NCBI GenBank assembly: GCA_002778965.1
Contig: PEXX01000025.1
Location: 1-10,999, forward strand
DNA from: Candidatus Kuenenbacteria bacterium CG08_land_8_20_14_0_20_37_23
GTDB taxonomy: Bacteria > Patescibacteriota > Patescibacteriia > UBA2196 > GWA2-42-15
DNA length: 10,999 nt
Direction of reading: 5' to 3'
The position numbers and the translations under genes were made by a program. The notes beneath the pieces were generated by a model, which searched no databases, was not told the DNA's origin, and saw nothing but the letters and a program-made list of their open reading frames with translations. Below are positions 1 to 6,823 of the stretch, piece after piece. Within the stretch, counting starts at the first letter, position 1. Each line of letters starts with the position of its first letter.

Positions 1-414
1 AATCTCAAATTTATCAAACGCAAATATGAAACCGTTAACAACGGCATGGAATATTTTCTCAGTTATGAGTCAAGGGACCAAAAAATTCTCTACGCTTTCT
101 GCCGGCTCTTCTTGCCAAATCCCAATGATAAAATAATTACAGATTACGGATTACAGATTACGGATTACAGATTACGGATTACAGATTACGCTCTTGTCCG
201 TGAACTCCATACTTATGGCCAAATGGTTCCCATCGGCCAATCAGGCAAAATCCAGCATCAAGGCCTGGGCAAAAAATTATTACTTGAAGCTGAAAAAATA
301 GCAAAAAAACATGGCTATCAGAAAATCGCTGTTATTGCTGGTATCGGCGTACGGGAATATTACCGGAAATTGGGGTATAAGTTACAAAACACATATATGA
401 TAAAAAATATCTAG
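1..414 (+). CDS. elp3: Elp3 (tRNA uridine-34 carboxymethyl-modifying radical SAM/GNAT enzyme), C-terminal part, 5' partial
   Basis: The frame is open from base 1, so the gene enters from the left and only about 137 codons are present. Elp3 modifies C5 of the wobble uridine in tRNA, using an N-terminal radical SAM domain (outside the window) and a C-terminal GNAT domain that handles acetyl-CoA. Visible here is the end of the GNAT domain: 'EYFLSYE', then 'ALVRELHTYG' and 'VPIG', the acetyl-CoA loop 'QHQGLGKKLL', and the family's ending 'GVREYYRKLGY'. These blocks match the Elp3 C-terminus as I know it. The internal ATG at 46 falls inside conserved sequence and is not the start. The loop between 'RLFLPN' and 'ALVREL' is built from a heptamer DNA repeat that reads as ITDYGLQ/ITDYRLR/ITDY, which is unusual. 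The surrounding conserved blocks are intact, so the enzyme is probably functional. Confidence 0.9.
   Translation, partial: NLKFIKRKYETVNNGMEYFLSYESRDQKILYAFCRLFLPNPNDKIITDYGLQITDYRLRITDYALVRELHTYGQMVPIGQSGKIQHQGLGKKLLLEAEKIAKKHGYQKIAVIAGIGVREYYRKLGYKLQNTYMIKNI
136..190 (+). repeat. Heptamer tandem repeat (ATTACAG/ATTACGG alternating) inside elp3
   Basis: Nearly eight consecutive 7-bp units alternate ATTACAG and ATTACGG without a mismatch, a 14-bp period repeated about 3.9 times. Seven is not a multiple of three, so three units (21 nt) encode seven residues, giving a protein period of ITDYGLQ. All three forward frames are free of stops, while the reverse complement contains TAA in every frame. 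The array can therefore sit in a coding sequence in this orientation only. Confidence 0.97.
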
Positions 415-476
415 ACCATATTTAAACTAATCTCATCGCGTCAAAGCCGCCTTAAATAATATGCTTATGCAATGTG

Positions 477-505
477 TTGAATAAATATCAGTTTTTTGTT
501 ATTAT
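477..505 (+). promoter_or_regulatory. Sigma-70-type promoter for the HD-domain gene
   Basis: TTGAAT (477-482) and TATTAT (500-505) are separated by 17 bp, and the -10 ends 27 nt before the ATG at 533. Each box matches consensus at four or five of six positions. The region is AT-rich, so chance matches are possible. The same layout is found in front of ychF. Confidence 0.5.
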
Positions 506-532
506 CATTATATGATCAACTAAAAAAATTCT

Positions 533-1132
533 ATGCTCCAACCCAATATCAAAAAAATTACCAATTTCATTTTTGAGCTGAATCAGCTCAAGCGCCAAAA
601 AAACACCGGTTTTAAACTATGCGGCGTCAAAGACCCTTATTCAACCGCTGATCATATATGGCGCGCCGCACAAATTGGATATATTCTGGCTGAACTTGAA
701 AAAGCCGACGCTGAAAAAGTTGTCAGTATTATCCTGATACACGATAATGGCGAAACGCGCGTCAGTGACCAGCATAAAGTCGCTGCCAGATACTATTCAA
801 AAAAAGAAGCCGAGGAAAAATCATTCAACGACCAACTTGATGGATTGGGAGAAACCATTGCCAAAAAATGGAAAAAATACTCCCGAGAATTTGAGCTCAG
901 AAACACACCAGAAGGCATTATTGCCAAAGACGCCGATTGGCTTGAACAAGCGTTCCAAGCCAAAGAATATATGGAAATAGGTTACCCAATGGTAGAAAAT
1001 TGGATTGCTAATGTTGAAAAAGCTTTAGAAACTGCATCGGCTAAAAGAATTATTAAACAAATGAAGAAAACGGGGTTTACTGATTGGTGGCAAGGTTTAA
1101 AAAAGATGACTTACAAAAAATTGTATAGATAA
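533..1132 (+). CDS. HD-domain phosphohydrolase, YfbR/HDDC2-like (probable 5'-deoxynucleotidase)
   Basis: A 199-residue protein of the HD superfamily, closest in pattern to the YfbR/HDDC2 group, which removes the 5' phosphate from deoxynucleoside monophosphates using a divalent metal. Visible metal-site residues are His41 in 'STADHIWR', His70-Asp71 in 'ILIHDNGE' and Asp135 in 'AKDADWLEQA'. The last motif with 'QAKEY' downstream matches the HDDC2 block in which the Asp precedes a 'QASEY'-like helix. Glu74 follows the HD pair, as in that family. The C-terminal 35 residues are Lys- and Trp-rich and I do not recognise them. The gene stands alone: 118 nt after elp3 and 72 nt before glyA, with a candidate promoter at 477-505. 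No Shine-Dalgarno is seen before the ATG. The substrate is inferred from the family only. Confidence 0.8.
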   Translation: MLQPNIKKITNFIFELNQLKRQKNTGFKLCGVKDPYSTADHIWRAAQIGYILAELEKADAEKVVSIILIHDNGETRVSDQHKVAARYYSKKEAEEKSFNDQLDGLGETIAKKWKKYSREFELRNTPEGIIAKDADWLEQAFQAKEYMEIGYPMVENWIANVEKALETASAKRIIKQMKKTGFTDWWQGLKKMTYKKLYR

Positions 1133-1204
1133 ATCAACCATCAGTTATCAATCCAAATTGAACTATTCTTTTTATATTATTTTATTTTTATATTTTTCCA
1201 CTGC

Positions 1205-2470
1205 ATGAACGTAATTAAAAATCTTAAACTTCTTGAACTCAACGATCTGGAAATCTACTCCGCCATTAACGGCGAAGAAAAACGGGAACAGCAAGGCATT
1301 GAACTTATTCCTTCGGAAAATTATACTTGGCCAGAAGTACTGATCGCTAATGGCTCAATTCTCACCAATAAATATTCGGAGGGCTACCCGGGCAAGCGTT
1401 ATTACGGCGGACAGGAATTTACCGATAGAGTTGAATCCATTGCCATTGAACGCGCTAAAAAACTATTCCGGGCCGAACACGCCAATGTCCAACCATTGTC
1501 CGGTTCACCCATGAATCAAGCCGTTTATTTGTCATTTTGCAAACCCGGCGACACTATCCTTGGCATGGATTTATCTCATGGCGGACACTTAACTCATGGC
1601 GCGCCAGTTTCTCATATGGGTCAAATTTTTAATTTTGTCCGCTATAAAACTGATCCGGAAAATAACGGCAAAATTGATTTTGACGAACTTTTAAAAACCG
1701 CCAAAGAGAAAAAACCAAAAATTATTCTTTGCGGCTACACTTCTTATCCTCGCGACCTTGATTATGCCGCTTTTAAAAAAGTGGCGGACGAAGTCGGAGC
1801 TGTTACCATGGCAGATATGGCACATATTGCCGGCCTCATCGCTGGCAACGCGATGAAAAACCCGCTAGACTTTGGTTTTGATATTATGACTATTACCACT
1901 CACAAATCCCTGCGTGGGCCGCGCGCCGGCCTGATTTTATGCAAAAAAAAATTCGCCAAACAAATTGATAAATCCGTTTTTCCCGGGCTCCAAGGCGGAC
2001 CCCATATGCACACCATTGCGGCTATGGCTGTGGCTCTAGGCAAAGCCATGCAACCGGAATTTAAAACATATGCTCATCAAATCTTAAAAAACGCCCAAGC
2101 TCTTGCCCAAGTGTTCTTAAATAATAATGTTAAATTAATTACCAATGGAACTGACAATCACATGATGGTCATTGATACAATAAAAAGTTTTAATATTGAC
2201 GGCAAAACTGCTGAACAAACGCTTGATAAAATCTCTGTCACTGTTAATAAACAAACCATCCCAGACGATCCCAATCCACCGCTTAAACCATCCGGCATCC
2301 GGCTTGGCACGCCAGCCGCTACCACTCGCGGTATGCAAGAGATAGAAATGCAAAAAATAGGCGCTTGGATTATCAATGGCTTGACCATTTATCAGGATGA
2401 AAATAAATTGCGAGAGATAAAAAAAGAAGTAGAAGCCATGTGCCTCCAATTTCCTGTGCCGGGGATATAA
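1205..2470 (+). CDS. glyA: Serine hydroxymethyltransferase
   Basis: A PLP enzyme interconverting serine plus tetrahydrofolate with glycine plus 5,10-methylene-tetrahydrofolate, cytosolic, normally dimeric or tetrameric. The 421 residues match the bacterial family length (about 415-420). Visible motifs: 'IPSEN' (35-39) in the substrate site; 'NKYSEGYPGKRYYGG' (55-69); the HGGH loop with the PLP-stacking His128; Asp204 and His207 in 'MADMAHIAG'; the Schiff-base Lys234 in 'TTHKSLRGPR'; 'FPGLQGGPH' (259-267); and the carboxylate-binding Arg366 in 'SGIRLGTPA'. All catalytic residues are present. The ATG at 1205 starts at the expected place. The upstream 40 nt are T-rich without a ribosome binding site, and I see no convincing promoter. 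folD begins 29 nt downstream, so the two are probably co-transcribed and act in sequence in one-carbon metabolism. Confidence 0.97.
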   Translation: MNVIKNLKLLELNDLEIYSAINGEEKREQQGIELIPSENYTWPEVLIANGSILTNKYSEGYPGKRYYGGQEFTDRVESIAIERAKKLFRAEHANVQPLSGSPMNQAVYLSFCKPGDTILGMDLSHGGHLTHGAPVSHMGQIFNFVRYKTDPENNGKIDFDELLKTAKEKKPKIILCGYTSYPRDLDYAAFKKVADEVGAVTMADMAHIAGLIAGNAMKNPLDFGFDIMTITTHKSLRGPRAGLILCKKKFAKQIDKSVFPGLQGGPHMHTIAAMAVALGKAMQPEFKTYAHQILKNAQALAQVFLNNNVKLITNGTDNHMMVIDTIKSFNIDGKTAEQTLDKISVTVNKQTIPDDPNPPLKPSGIRLGTPAATTRGMQEIEMQKIGAWIINGLTIYQDENKLREIKKEVEAMCLQFPVPGI

Positions 2471-2499
2471 TTTGGCTTAATTGACTCTCATAAAAACGT

Positions 2500-3378
2500 A
2501 TGAAACTTATTCCCGGCCGCCAAATCGCCCACAAAATTCTTAAATCATTACAAGCCATCAGCAACAAGTTGCCAGCTACTCTGGCTGTTATTTTAGTTGG
2601 CAATGACCCTGCTTCCCATCTTTATGTTTCTAAAAAAGAAAGAATCAGCCGTCAAATCGGCCTAAGGTTCCAAAAATATTTATTGCCAGCAAATGTTAAA
2701 CAGGCAAAGGTGATTAATTTAATTAAAAAACTAAACCAAGATAAAAAAATCACGGGTATGATCGTCCAACTGCCTCTCGCCAAACATCTTAACACTGATA
2801 AAATTATCAGCGCTATTGATCCGAAAAAAGATGCCGACGGTCTGCACCCGCGACATTTAAAAATGTTAAAACAAGGCCAAATTCCGCCGGTGCTCCCGGC
2901 TACTACCGCCGCTATCCTTGAAGCCCTCAAATATACTAAAACCAATTTTAAAAATAAATCCGTGGCCATCATCGGTAAAGGCAAAATCGCCGGCCTGCCA
3001 ACTTACTACTATTTAAAAAATAAAGTGCGCCAGATTGCTATCTATGATTCAAAAACAATAAATTTGGCATCTAAAACTCGCCGCGCGGATATTTTAATTG
3101 TTGCCATTGGCAAAGCGAAATTTATCACACAAAAATATATAAAAAAAGATGCCATTATTATTGACGTTGGTATTAATAAAATAAAACACGCAACTGTGGG
3201 TGATGTTGATTTTGCAAAAATTGAACACCAGGCCGGCTATGTCACGCCTGTTCCAGGAGGAATCGGGCCAATAACAGTCATTATGCTATTAAAAAACGTA
3301 ATTACTCTGTATAAAAACAATCCGCCATCATCTTCTGTCCTTATTATGACTTTCGCCTGTGGCGCATTTTTTCATTAA
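2500..3378 (+). CDS. folD: FolD, bifunctional methylene-THF dehydrogenase / methenyl-THF cyclohydrolase (divergent)
   Basis: Oxidises 5,10-methylene-THF to methenyl-THF and hydrolyses that to 10-formyl-THF, using the product of the adjacent glyA. At 292 residues it is close to the usual 285-290. Catalytic residues are kept: Tyr42 and Lys46 in 'YVSKK', Gln90 in 'VQLPL', Asp113 in 'DADGLHP'. The C-terminal block 'TPVPGGIGPIT' (249-259) is typical. Several signatures are degenerate: the usual PCTP motif reads 'PATT' (133-136), and the GRSxxVGxP dinucleotide motif reads GKGKIAGLP (159-167), replacing the Arg-Ser that normally contacts the cofactor. From about residue 276 the tail (ending 'TFACGAFFH') does not look like FolD. 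It is encoded by the left arm and interior of an inverted repeat (3348-3431), so it was probably acquired with that element. The start overlaps no other gene. Confidence 0.93.
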   Translation: MKLIPGRQIAHKILKSLQAISNKLPATLAVILVGNDPASHLYVSKKERISRQIGLRFQKYLLPANVKQAKVINLIKKLNQDKKITGMIVQLPLAKHLNTDKIISAIDPKKDADGLHPRHLKMLKQGQIPPVLPATTAAILEALKYTKTNFKNKSVAIIGKGKIAGLPTYYYLKNKVRQIAIYDSKTINLASKTRRADILIVAIGKAKFITQKYIKKDAIIIDVGINKIKHATVGDVDFAKIEHQAGYVTPVPGGIGPITVIMLLKNVITLYKNNPPSSSVLIMTFACGAFFH

Positions 3379-3431
3379 AGCCAGCGCTATTCGCTCGATT
3401 TTGCCTCAAACTGCATCCAAAGGCGAAAGTC
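3348..3431. repeat. Inverted-repeat element (84 bp) across the folD end and ABC start
   Basis: GACTTTCGCCT at 3348-3358 is perfectly complementary to AGGCGAAAGTC at 3421-3431. After one mismatch three more pairs form (3360-3362 with 3417-3419), giving 15-nt arms with one mismatch. Inside is a small hairpin, AGCG (3383-3386) with CGCT (3392-3395). The element supplies the last ten or so codons of folD and its stop, and ends nine bases before the likely ABC start. It may be a REP/MITE-like unit, a transcript hairpin, or both. There is no run of T after the right arm, so a classic terminator is unlikely. Confidence 0.6.
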
Positions 3432-3439
3432 CTATTTAT

Positions 3440-5209
3440 ATGAAAAATCAACCAATTCAAATCAATAAAGAATTTTGGTGTAAACTTTGGTCAATCCTCA
3501 AGCCATTTCAAAAACAAGTTGTCTGGCTGTCTTTAGCAATTGGTTTTCTAGAAATAACAAATCTCATCAACCCGTATCTCTTTAAACTTATTATTGATCG
3601 TATTGCCGCATTTAATCCGCAAAAAATCAACGAACTTTTAGGTCTTATCGCTCTTGTGTTTATAGCTGATAGCTTGGTGAGTATTATCCATTATCTGAAA
3701 GATAAAAAAATATTCACTTTTCTCATGAATATAGAATATCATCTGCCAATGCTCCTGCAAAAAAAATTAATCTCCTTATCGCTCGGATACCATGAAAAAG
3801 AAAATACTGGCAATAAAATCATTAAGGTGCAAAGAGGCGTGGACAAATTAGTTGATTTAATAGTTAATCTATGCTGGGAATTCTGGCCGACTGTCACGCA
3901 AATTATTTTCACTTTCGCCTTAATGTTCTATTTCAACTCAAAAATATCATTTATCTTCGCGATTTTTGTTCCGCTGTTTATTTTAGCAACACTTAAAATG
4001 AATAAAACGACTAACCCTATGCGCCATCAAAGGCATGAAAAGTACGAGGAGGCCTCTGGTATGCTGGGACAATCAATTATCAATATCTATACTGTCCAGT
4101 CGTTTGTTCAAGAACTGAAAGAAACACGTAAATACAGACGCAACAGAAATGATATACGAAAAATAGAAAAAAGAGAATGGGCTATTGTCTTAAATTACAA
4201 TCTGTTGCGCAGTTTCATTATTGACTTCGGTAGGGCCTGCGTTATCTTTTACAGCGCCTACTTGGCCTGGCACGCTAATATCTCTCTCGGCAGTTTGGTG
4301 CTGTTTATTTCTTTGTCAGAAACATCCTATCACGCGCTTTTTAGGATATCACGCACTTATGACCGGCTAATTGAGAGCTCCACCGGTGTACAAAGAATCA
4401 CCAACGTGCTGGCTGAAGAATCTGCCATTAAAAACAATCCCCAGATCAAATTAAAAGAAAAATTGGCAGGCAAAATTGAATTCAAAAATGTCAATTTCTC
4501 TTATCACCAAAGAAGCGCGGGCAAGGCGCTAAAAAATATCAACCTGGATATCAACCCGGGCGAAACAGTCGCCCTAGTCGGTCCATCAGGCGGCGGCAAA
4601 TCTACTATCATCAAACTGCTTTATCGGCATTACGACGCAACATCAGGACAAATATTAGTTGACAACACAGATATTCGCGATTATGATCTATACCAATACA
4701 GGTCAAATCTTGCCATAGTTCCGCAAGAAGTTGAGGTTTTTAACACATCTATACGAGATAATATAGCTTACGGAAAATCTAAAACTAATCTAGACGAAAT
4801 AAAAGCAGCGGCTAGAGCCGCCAATATTGATTTTGTTGACAAAATGGAAAATGGTTTCCATACGCTCGTCGGCGAACGCGGGATAAAACTATCCGGCGGG
4901 CAGAAACAAAGAGTTGGAATTGCGCGCGCCATTTTATCAGATCCGAGTATCCTTATCTTTGATGAAGCCACAAGTAATCTTGACACTCATTCTGAAAAAC
5001 AAATTCAGCATGCCCTTGAAAGTATCTCAAAAAATCAGACTATGATCATCATCGCGCATCGCTTATCAACAGTCATCAACGCTGACAAAATTTTTGTCAT
5101 CAATCAAGGACGGGTTGTTGAATCTGGAACGCACGCTGAATTGATGCAAAACAAAGACGGCATTTATTCGCACCTTCTGGAACTCCAAGCCCTGGGTGAA
5201 CTGAAATAA
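3440..5209 (+). CDS. ABC exporter, fused membrane and ATPase domains (MsbA/MDR-like)
   Basis: A half-transporter that should work as a dimer in the cytoplasmic membrane, exporting a lipid, drug or peptide; the substrate cannot be told from sequence. With the ATG at 3440 it has 589 residues. Hydrophobic stretches near 26-49, 65-85, 151-165, 169-185, 257-276 and 278-294 fit a six-helix exporter. The ATPase domain is complete: aromatic A-loop Tyr355, Walker A GPSGGGKS (381-388), Q-loop Gln429, signature LSGGQ (484-488), Walker B ILIFDE (504-509) with catalytic Glu509, D-loop SNLD (512-515) and switch His540. The frame is open upstream to an ATG at 3359 that overlaps folD, but those 27 residues come from the inverted repeat and lack family character, so 3440 is preferred. 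The gene converges with the PIN gene, whose stop lies 4 nt away. Confidence 0.93.
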   Translation: MKNQPIQINKEFWCKLWSILKPFQKQVVWLSLAIGFLEITNLINPYLFKLIIDRIAAFNPQKINELLGLIALVFIADSLVSIIHYLKDKKIFTFLMNIEYHLPMLLQKKLISLSLGYHEKENTGNKIIKVQRGVDKLVDLIVNLCWEFWPTVTQIIFTFALMFYFNSKISFIFAIFVPLFILATLKMNKTTNPMRHQRHEKYEEASGMLGQSIINIYTVQSFVQELKETRKYRRNRNDIRKIEKREWAIVLNYNLLRSFIIDFGRACVIFYSAYLAWHANISLGSLVLFISLSETSYHALFRISRTYDRLIESSTGVQRITNVLAEESAIKNNPQIKLKEKLAGKIEFKNVNFSYHQRSAGKALKNINLDINPGETVALVGPSGGGKSTIIKLLYRHYDATSGQILVDNTDIRDYDLYQYRSNLAIVPQEVEVFNTSIRDNIAYGKSKTNLDEIKAAARAANIDFVDKMENGFHTLVGERGIKLSGGQKQRVGIARAILSDPSILIFDEATSNLDTHSEKQIQHALESISKNQTMIIIAHRLSTVINADKIFVINQGRVVESGTHAELMQNKDGIYSHLLELQALGELK

Positions 5210-5213
5210 AAAA

Positions 5214-5672
5214 TTACTTTATTATTCCCCTAATCCATTCCTGCCACGCCTCATTGCCGCTCTCATTATTCAGAGTTTTATATTCATGCCAAAAATCCTC
5301 TGGCGTCAAAATTTTTGTTCCCTTGTATTCCCCTATTTCCCACAAATGGCTGTCATTGGAAATAATATAATCAGCGCCGGCTTCTTCGGCGCAAGCCAAA
5401 AATTTATTGTCGTCCTCGTCGTATTTGACCATCTTAACTCTTTTGTTCACTAAAACCACTTCAATACAATTAAAAAAATTATTGACCAATTCATAGTGCT
5501 GCGGATCATTCACTAATCTGTTTAAAATCAGCCTGTTTTCACGCAATATCTTATGCGACGCAACAGCTCGTACATTGCCTCTCATCACCTCGTTCATTAT
5601 GCGGCGCGAATAGTTAAAATCATCCCCCCCGGCATCTATTAAAATATTTGTATCTATTATTACAGTGATCAT
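5214..5672 (-). CDS. PIN-domain ribonuclease (VapC-like, orphan toxin-type)
   Basis: A 152-residue protein of the PIN fold, the family that includes VapC toxins and other metal-dependent single-strand RNA nucleases. The acidic site is complete: Asp7 in 'IIDTNILI', Glu45 in 'LRENRLIL', Asp88 in 'DEDDNKFLACA' and Asp107 in 'SNDSHL'. The DxDDNKFL block is typical of the subgroup annotated as putative toxin-antitoxin PIN proteins. No antitoxin-like small gene sits on either side: upstream is the divergent ychF, downstream the convergent ABC gene. It is therefore either an orphan toxin, one with a distant antitoxin, or a housekeeping nuclease. The predicted -10 box lies only 6 nt before the ATG, so the mRNA is probably leaderless. 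Confidence 0.85.
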   Translation of the reverse strand: MITVIIDTNILIDAGGDDFNYSRRIMNEVMRGNVRAVASHKILRENRLILNRLVNDPQHYELVNNFFNCIEVVLVNKRVKMVKYDEDDNKFLACAEEAGADYIISNDSHLWEIGEYKGTKILTPEDFWHEYKTLNNESGNEAWQEWIRGIIK

Positions 5673-5675
5673 AAC

Positions 5676-5703
5676 TTGATTTTAACCGAAAATCTGATAT
5701 TAT
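5676..5703 (+). promoter_or_regulatory. Promoter for ychF (extended -10)
   Basis: TTGATT (5676-5681), 16-bp spacer, TATTAT (5698-5703), preceded by TGA, which makes an extended -10 (TGnTATTAT). The ATG of ychF follows 28 nt after the -10. The boxes interleave with those of the PIN promoter on the opposite strand. Confidence 0.5.
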
Positions 5704-5707
5704 TCAA
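5679..5707 (-). promoter_or_regulatory. Promoter for the PIN gene (predicted leaderless)
   Basis: On the minus strand TTGAAT (5702-5707) and TAAAAT (5679-5684) are 17 bp apart. The -10 ends 6 nt before the ATG (5672-5670), which places the expected transcript start at or next to the start codon. Confidence 0.45.
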
Positions 5708-5731
5708 ATAATAAAATTAAACGCTCAAACT

Positions 5732-6787
5732 ATGAAAATTGGTATTGTCGGCCTGCCAAATATAGGCAAATCTACTCTCTTCAACGCCTTAACAAAAAAA
5801 CAGGTTGAAGCGTCAAACTATCCTTTCTGCACTATTGATCCCAATATTGGCGTGGTCAAGGTGCCTGACGAACGGCTGGAAAAACTAGCCAAAATTTACC
5901 ATTCGGCGAAAACTATATATTCCACCATAGAATTTGTGGATATTGCCGGTCTTGTTAAAAACGCCCACAAAGGAGAGGGTCTTGGCAATCAATTCTTGTC
6001 ACACATTCGCGAAGTTGACGCTATCGCTCATGTTATAAGAAATTTTCACGATGATAACGTAATTCACGTTGAAGGAAAAATTGATCCTCAAAACGATCTC
6101 TCAACTATAGAAACAGAACTGGCTATGGCAGATCTTGCAACCGTGGAAAAGGTCCTGGCAAAACTCAAAGACAAAGCCAAAACAAATAACAAAGAAGCTG
6201 GCAAAGCCATGGAAATTATCAATCCTATTCTAGATAAGCTGGCTCAAGGCGAGAAACCAGATATATCAAAGCTGTCGCCAGATGAATATAAACTAATCAA
6301 AAATTTAAACCTCCTTTCATTAAAGCCAGAGTTATTTATAGAAAATATTGATGAAAAAAATATCCAAACTTTCAAACCAATCATTCCCTGTTCAATCCCT
6401 ATCTGTGCCCAGCTTGAAGCAGAAATTGGAGAACTCGGGGATGATGAAATTAAAAAATATCTCCAAGAACTCAATATTGAAAAATCCGGCTTGGATCGCC
6501 TTATCTCCGCCGGCTATGAATTGCTTAATCTGATAACATTTTTCACCGCCGGCCCGAAAGAATCTCATGCCTGGCCCATTATCGCGGGCACCAAAGCTCC
6601 GCAAGCCGCAGGAGAAATACATACCGACTTTGAAAAGGGCTTTATCCGCGCAGAAATCATCAATTGGCAAAATATCGTTGACTGTCAAAGCGATGTCAAA
6701 GCCAAAGAAAAGGGTCTAATGCGTCTTGAAGGCAAAGAATACATAATGCGAGACGGCGATGTAGCGCTCTTCCATTTCAATAAATAA
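5732..6787 (+). CDS. ychF: Ribosome-binding ATPase YchF (Obg-family)
   Basis: A universally conserved Obg-family P-loop protein that prefers ATP, binds ribosomes and is linked to translation and stress responses. At 351 residues it is slightly shorter than the usual 363. Seen: G1 GLPNIGKST (7-15); G3 'DIAGLVKNAHKGEGLGNQFL' starting at Asp70; an NIDE motif (205-208) in place of the GTPase NKxD, which in this family goes with ATP preference; a helical charged insert near 125-175; and the C-terminal TGS domain (about 268-351) with 'TAGPKESHAWPI', 'GTKAPQAAG' and 'HTDFEKGFIRAE'. All family landmarks are intact. The start is set by the invariant N-terminal 'MKIGIVGLPN'. No Shine-Dalgarno is visible (upstream reads CTCAAACT). 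It converges with tsaC 36 nt downstream. Confidence 0.97.
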   Translation: MKIGIVGLPNIGKSTLFNALTKKQVEASNYPFCTIDPNIGVVKVPDERLEKLAKIYHSAKTIYSTIEFVDIAGLVKNAHKGEGLGNQFLSHIREVDAIAHVIRNFHDDNVIHVEGKIDPQNDLSTIETELAMADLATVEKVLAKLKDKAKTNNKEAGKAMEIINPILDKLAQGEKPDISKLSPDEYKLIKNLNLLSLKPELFIENIDEKNIQTFKPIIPCSIPICAQLEAEIGELGDDEIKKYLQELNIEKSGLDRLISAGYELLNLITFFTAGPKESHAWPIIAGTKAPQAAGEIHTDFEKGFIRAEIINWQNIVDCQSDVKAKEKGLMRLEGKEYIMRDGDVALFHFNK

Positions 6788-6799
6788 TATATTCCTTCC

Positions 6800-6820
6800 T
6801 TGTTTATTGTTTATTGTTTA
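6800..6820 (+). repeat. Short heptamer repeat, three TTGTTTA units
   Basis: Three perfect tandem copies of TTGTTTA fill most of the 36-nt gap between the convergent ychF and tsaC genes. A partial, diverged fourth copy (TTATTAA) runs into the tsaC stop codon. No hairpin is present, so it is not an evident terminator. Confidence 0.85.
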
Positions 6821-6823
6821 TTA

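Noticed and set aside
136..190. CRISPR-like or direct-repeat array
   Set aside because: Units are 7 bp with no spacers and lie inside a conserved gene in frame.
1158..1190. Promoter before glyA (TTGAAC at 1158)
   Set aside because: No good -10 at 16-18 bp; the T-rich stretch gives many weak matches.
2135..2449. 104-codon minus-strand frame inside glyA, and similar long frames opposite folD, ychF and the protease
   Set aside because: Each is antisense to a strongly conserved gene, has no family features, and is explained by codon bias of the real gene.
3359..3439. Extra 27 N-terminal codons for the ABC exporter (ATG 3359)
   Set aside because: They overlap folD, come from the inverted repeat and do not resemble an exporter N-terminus; ATG 3440 gives a normal one.
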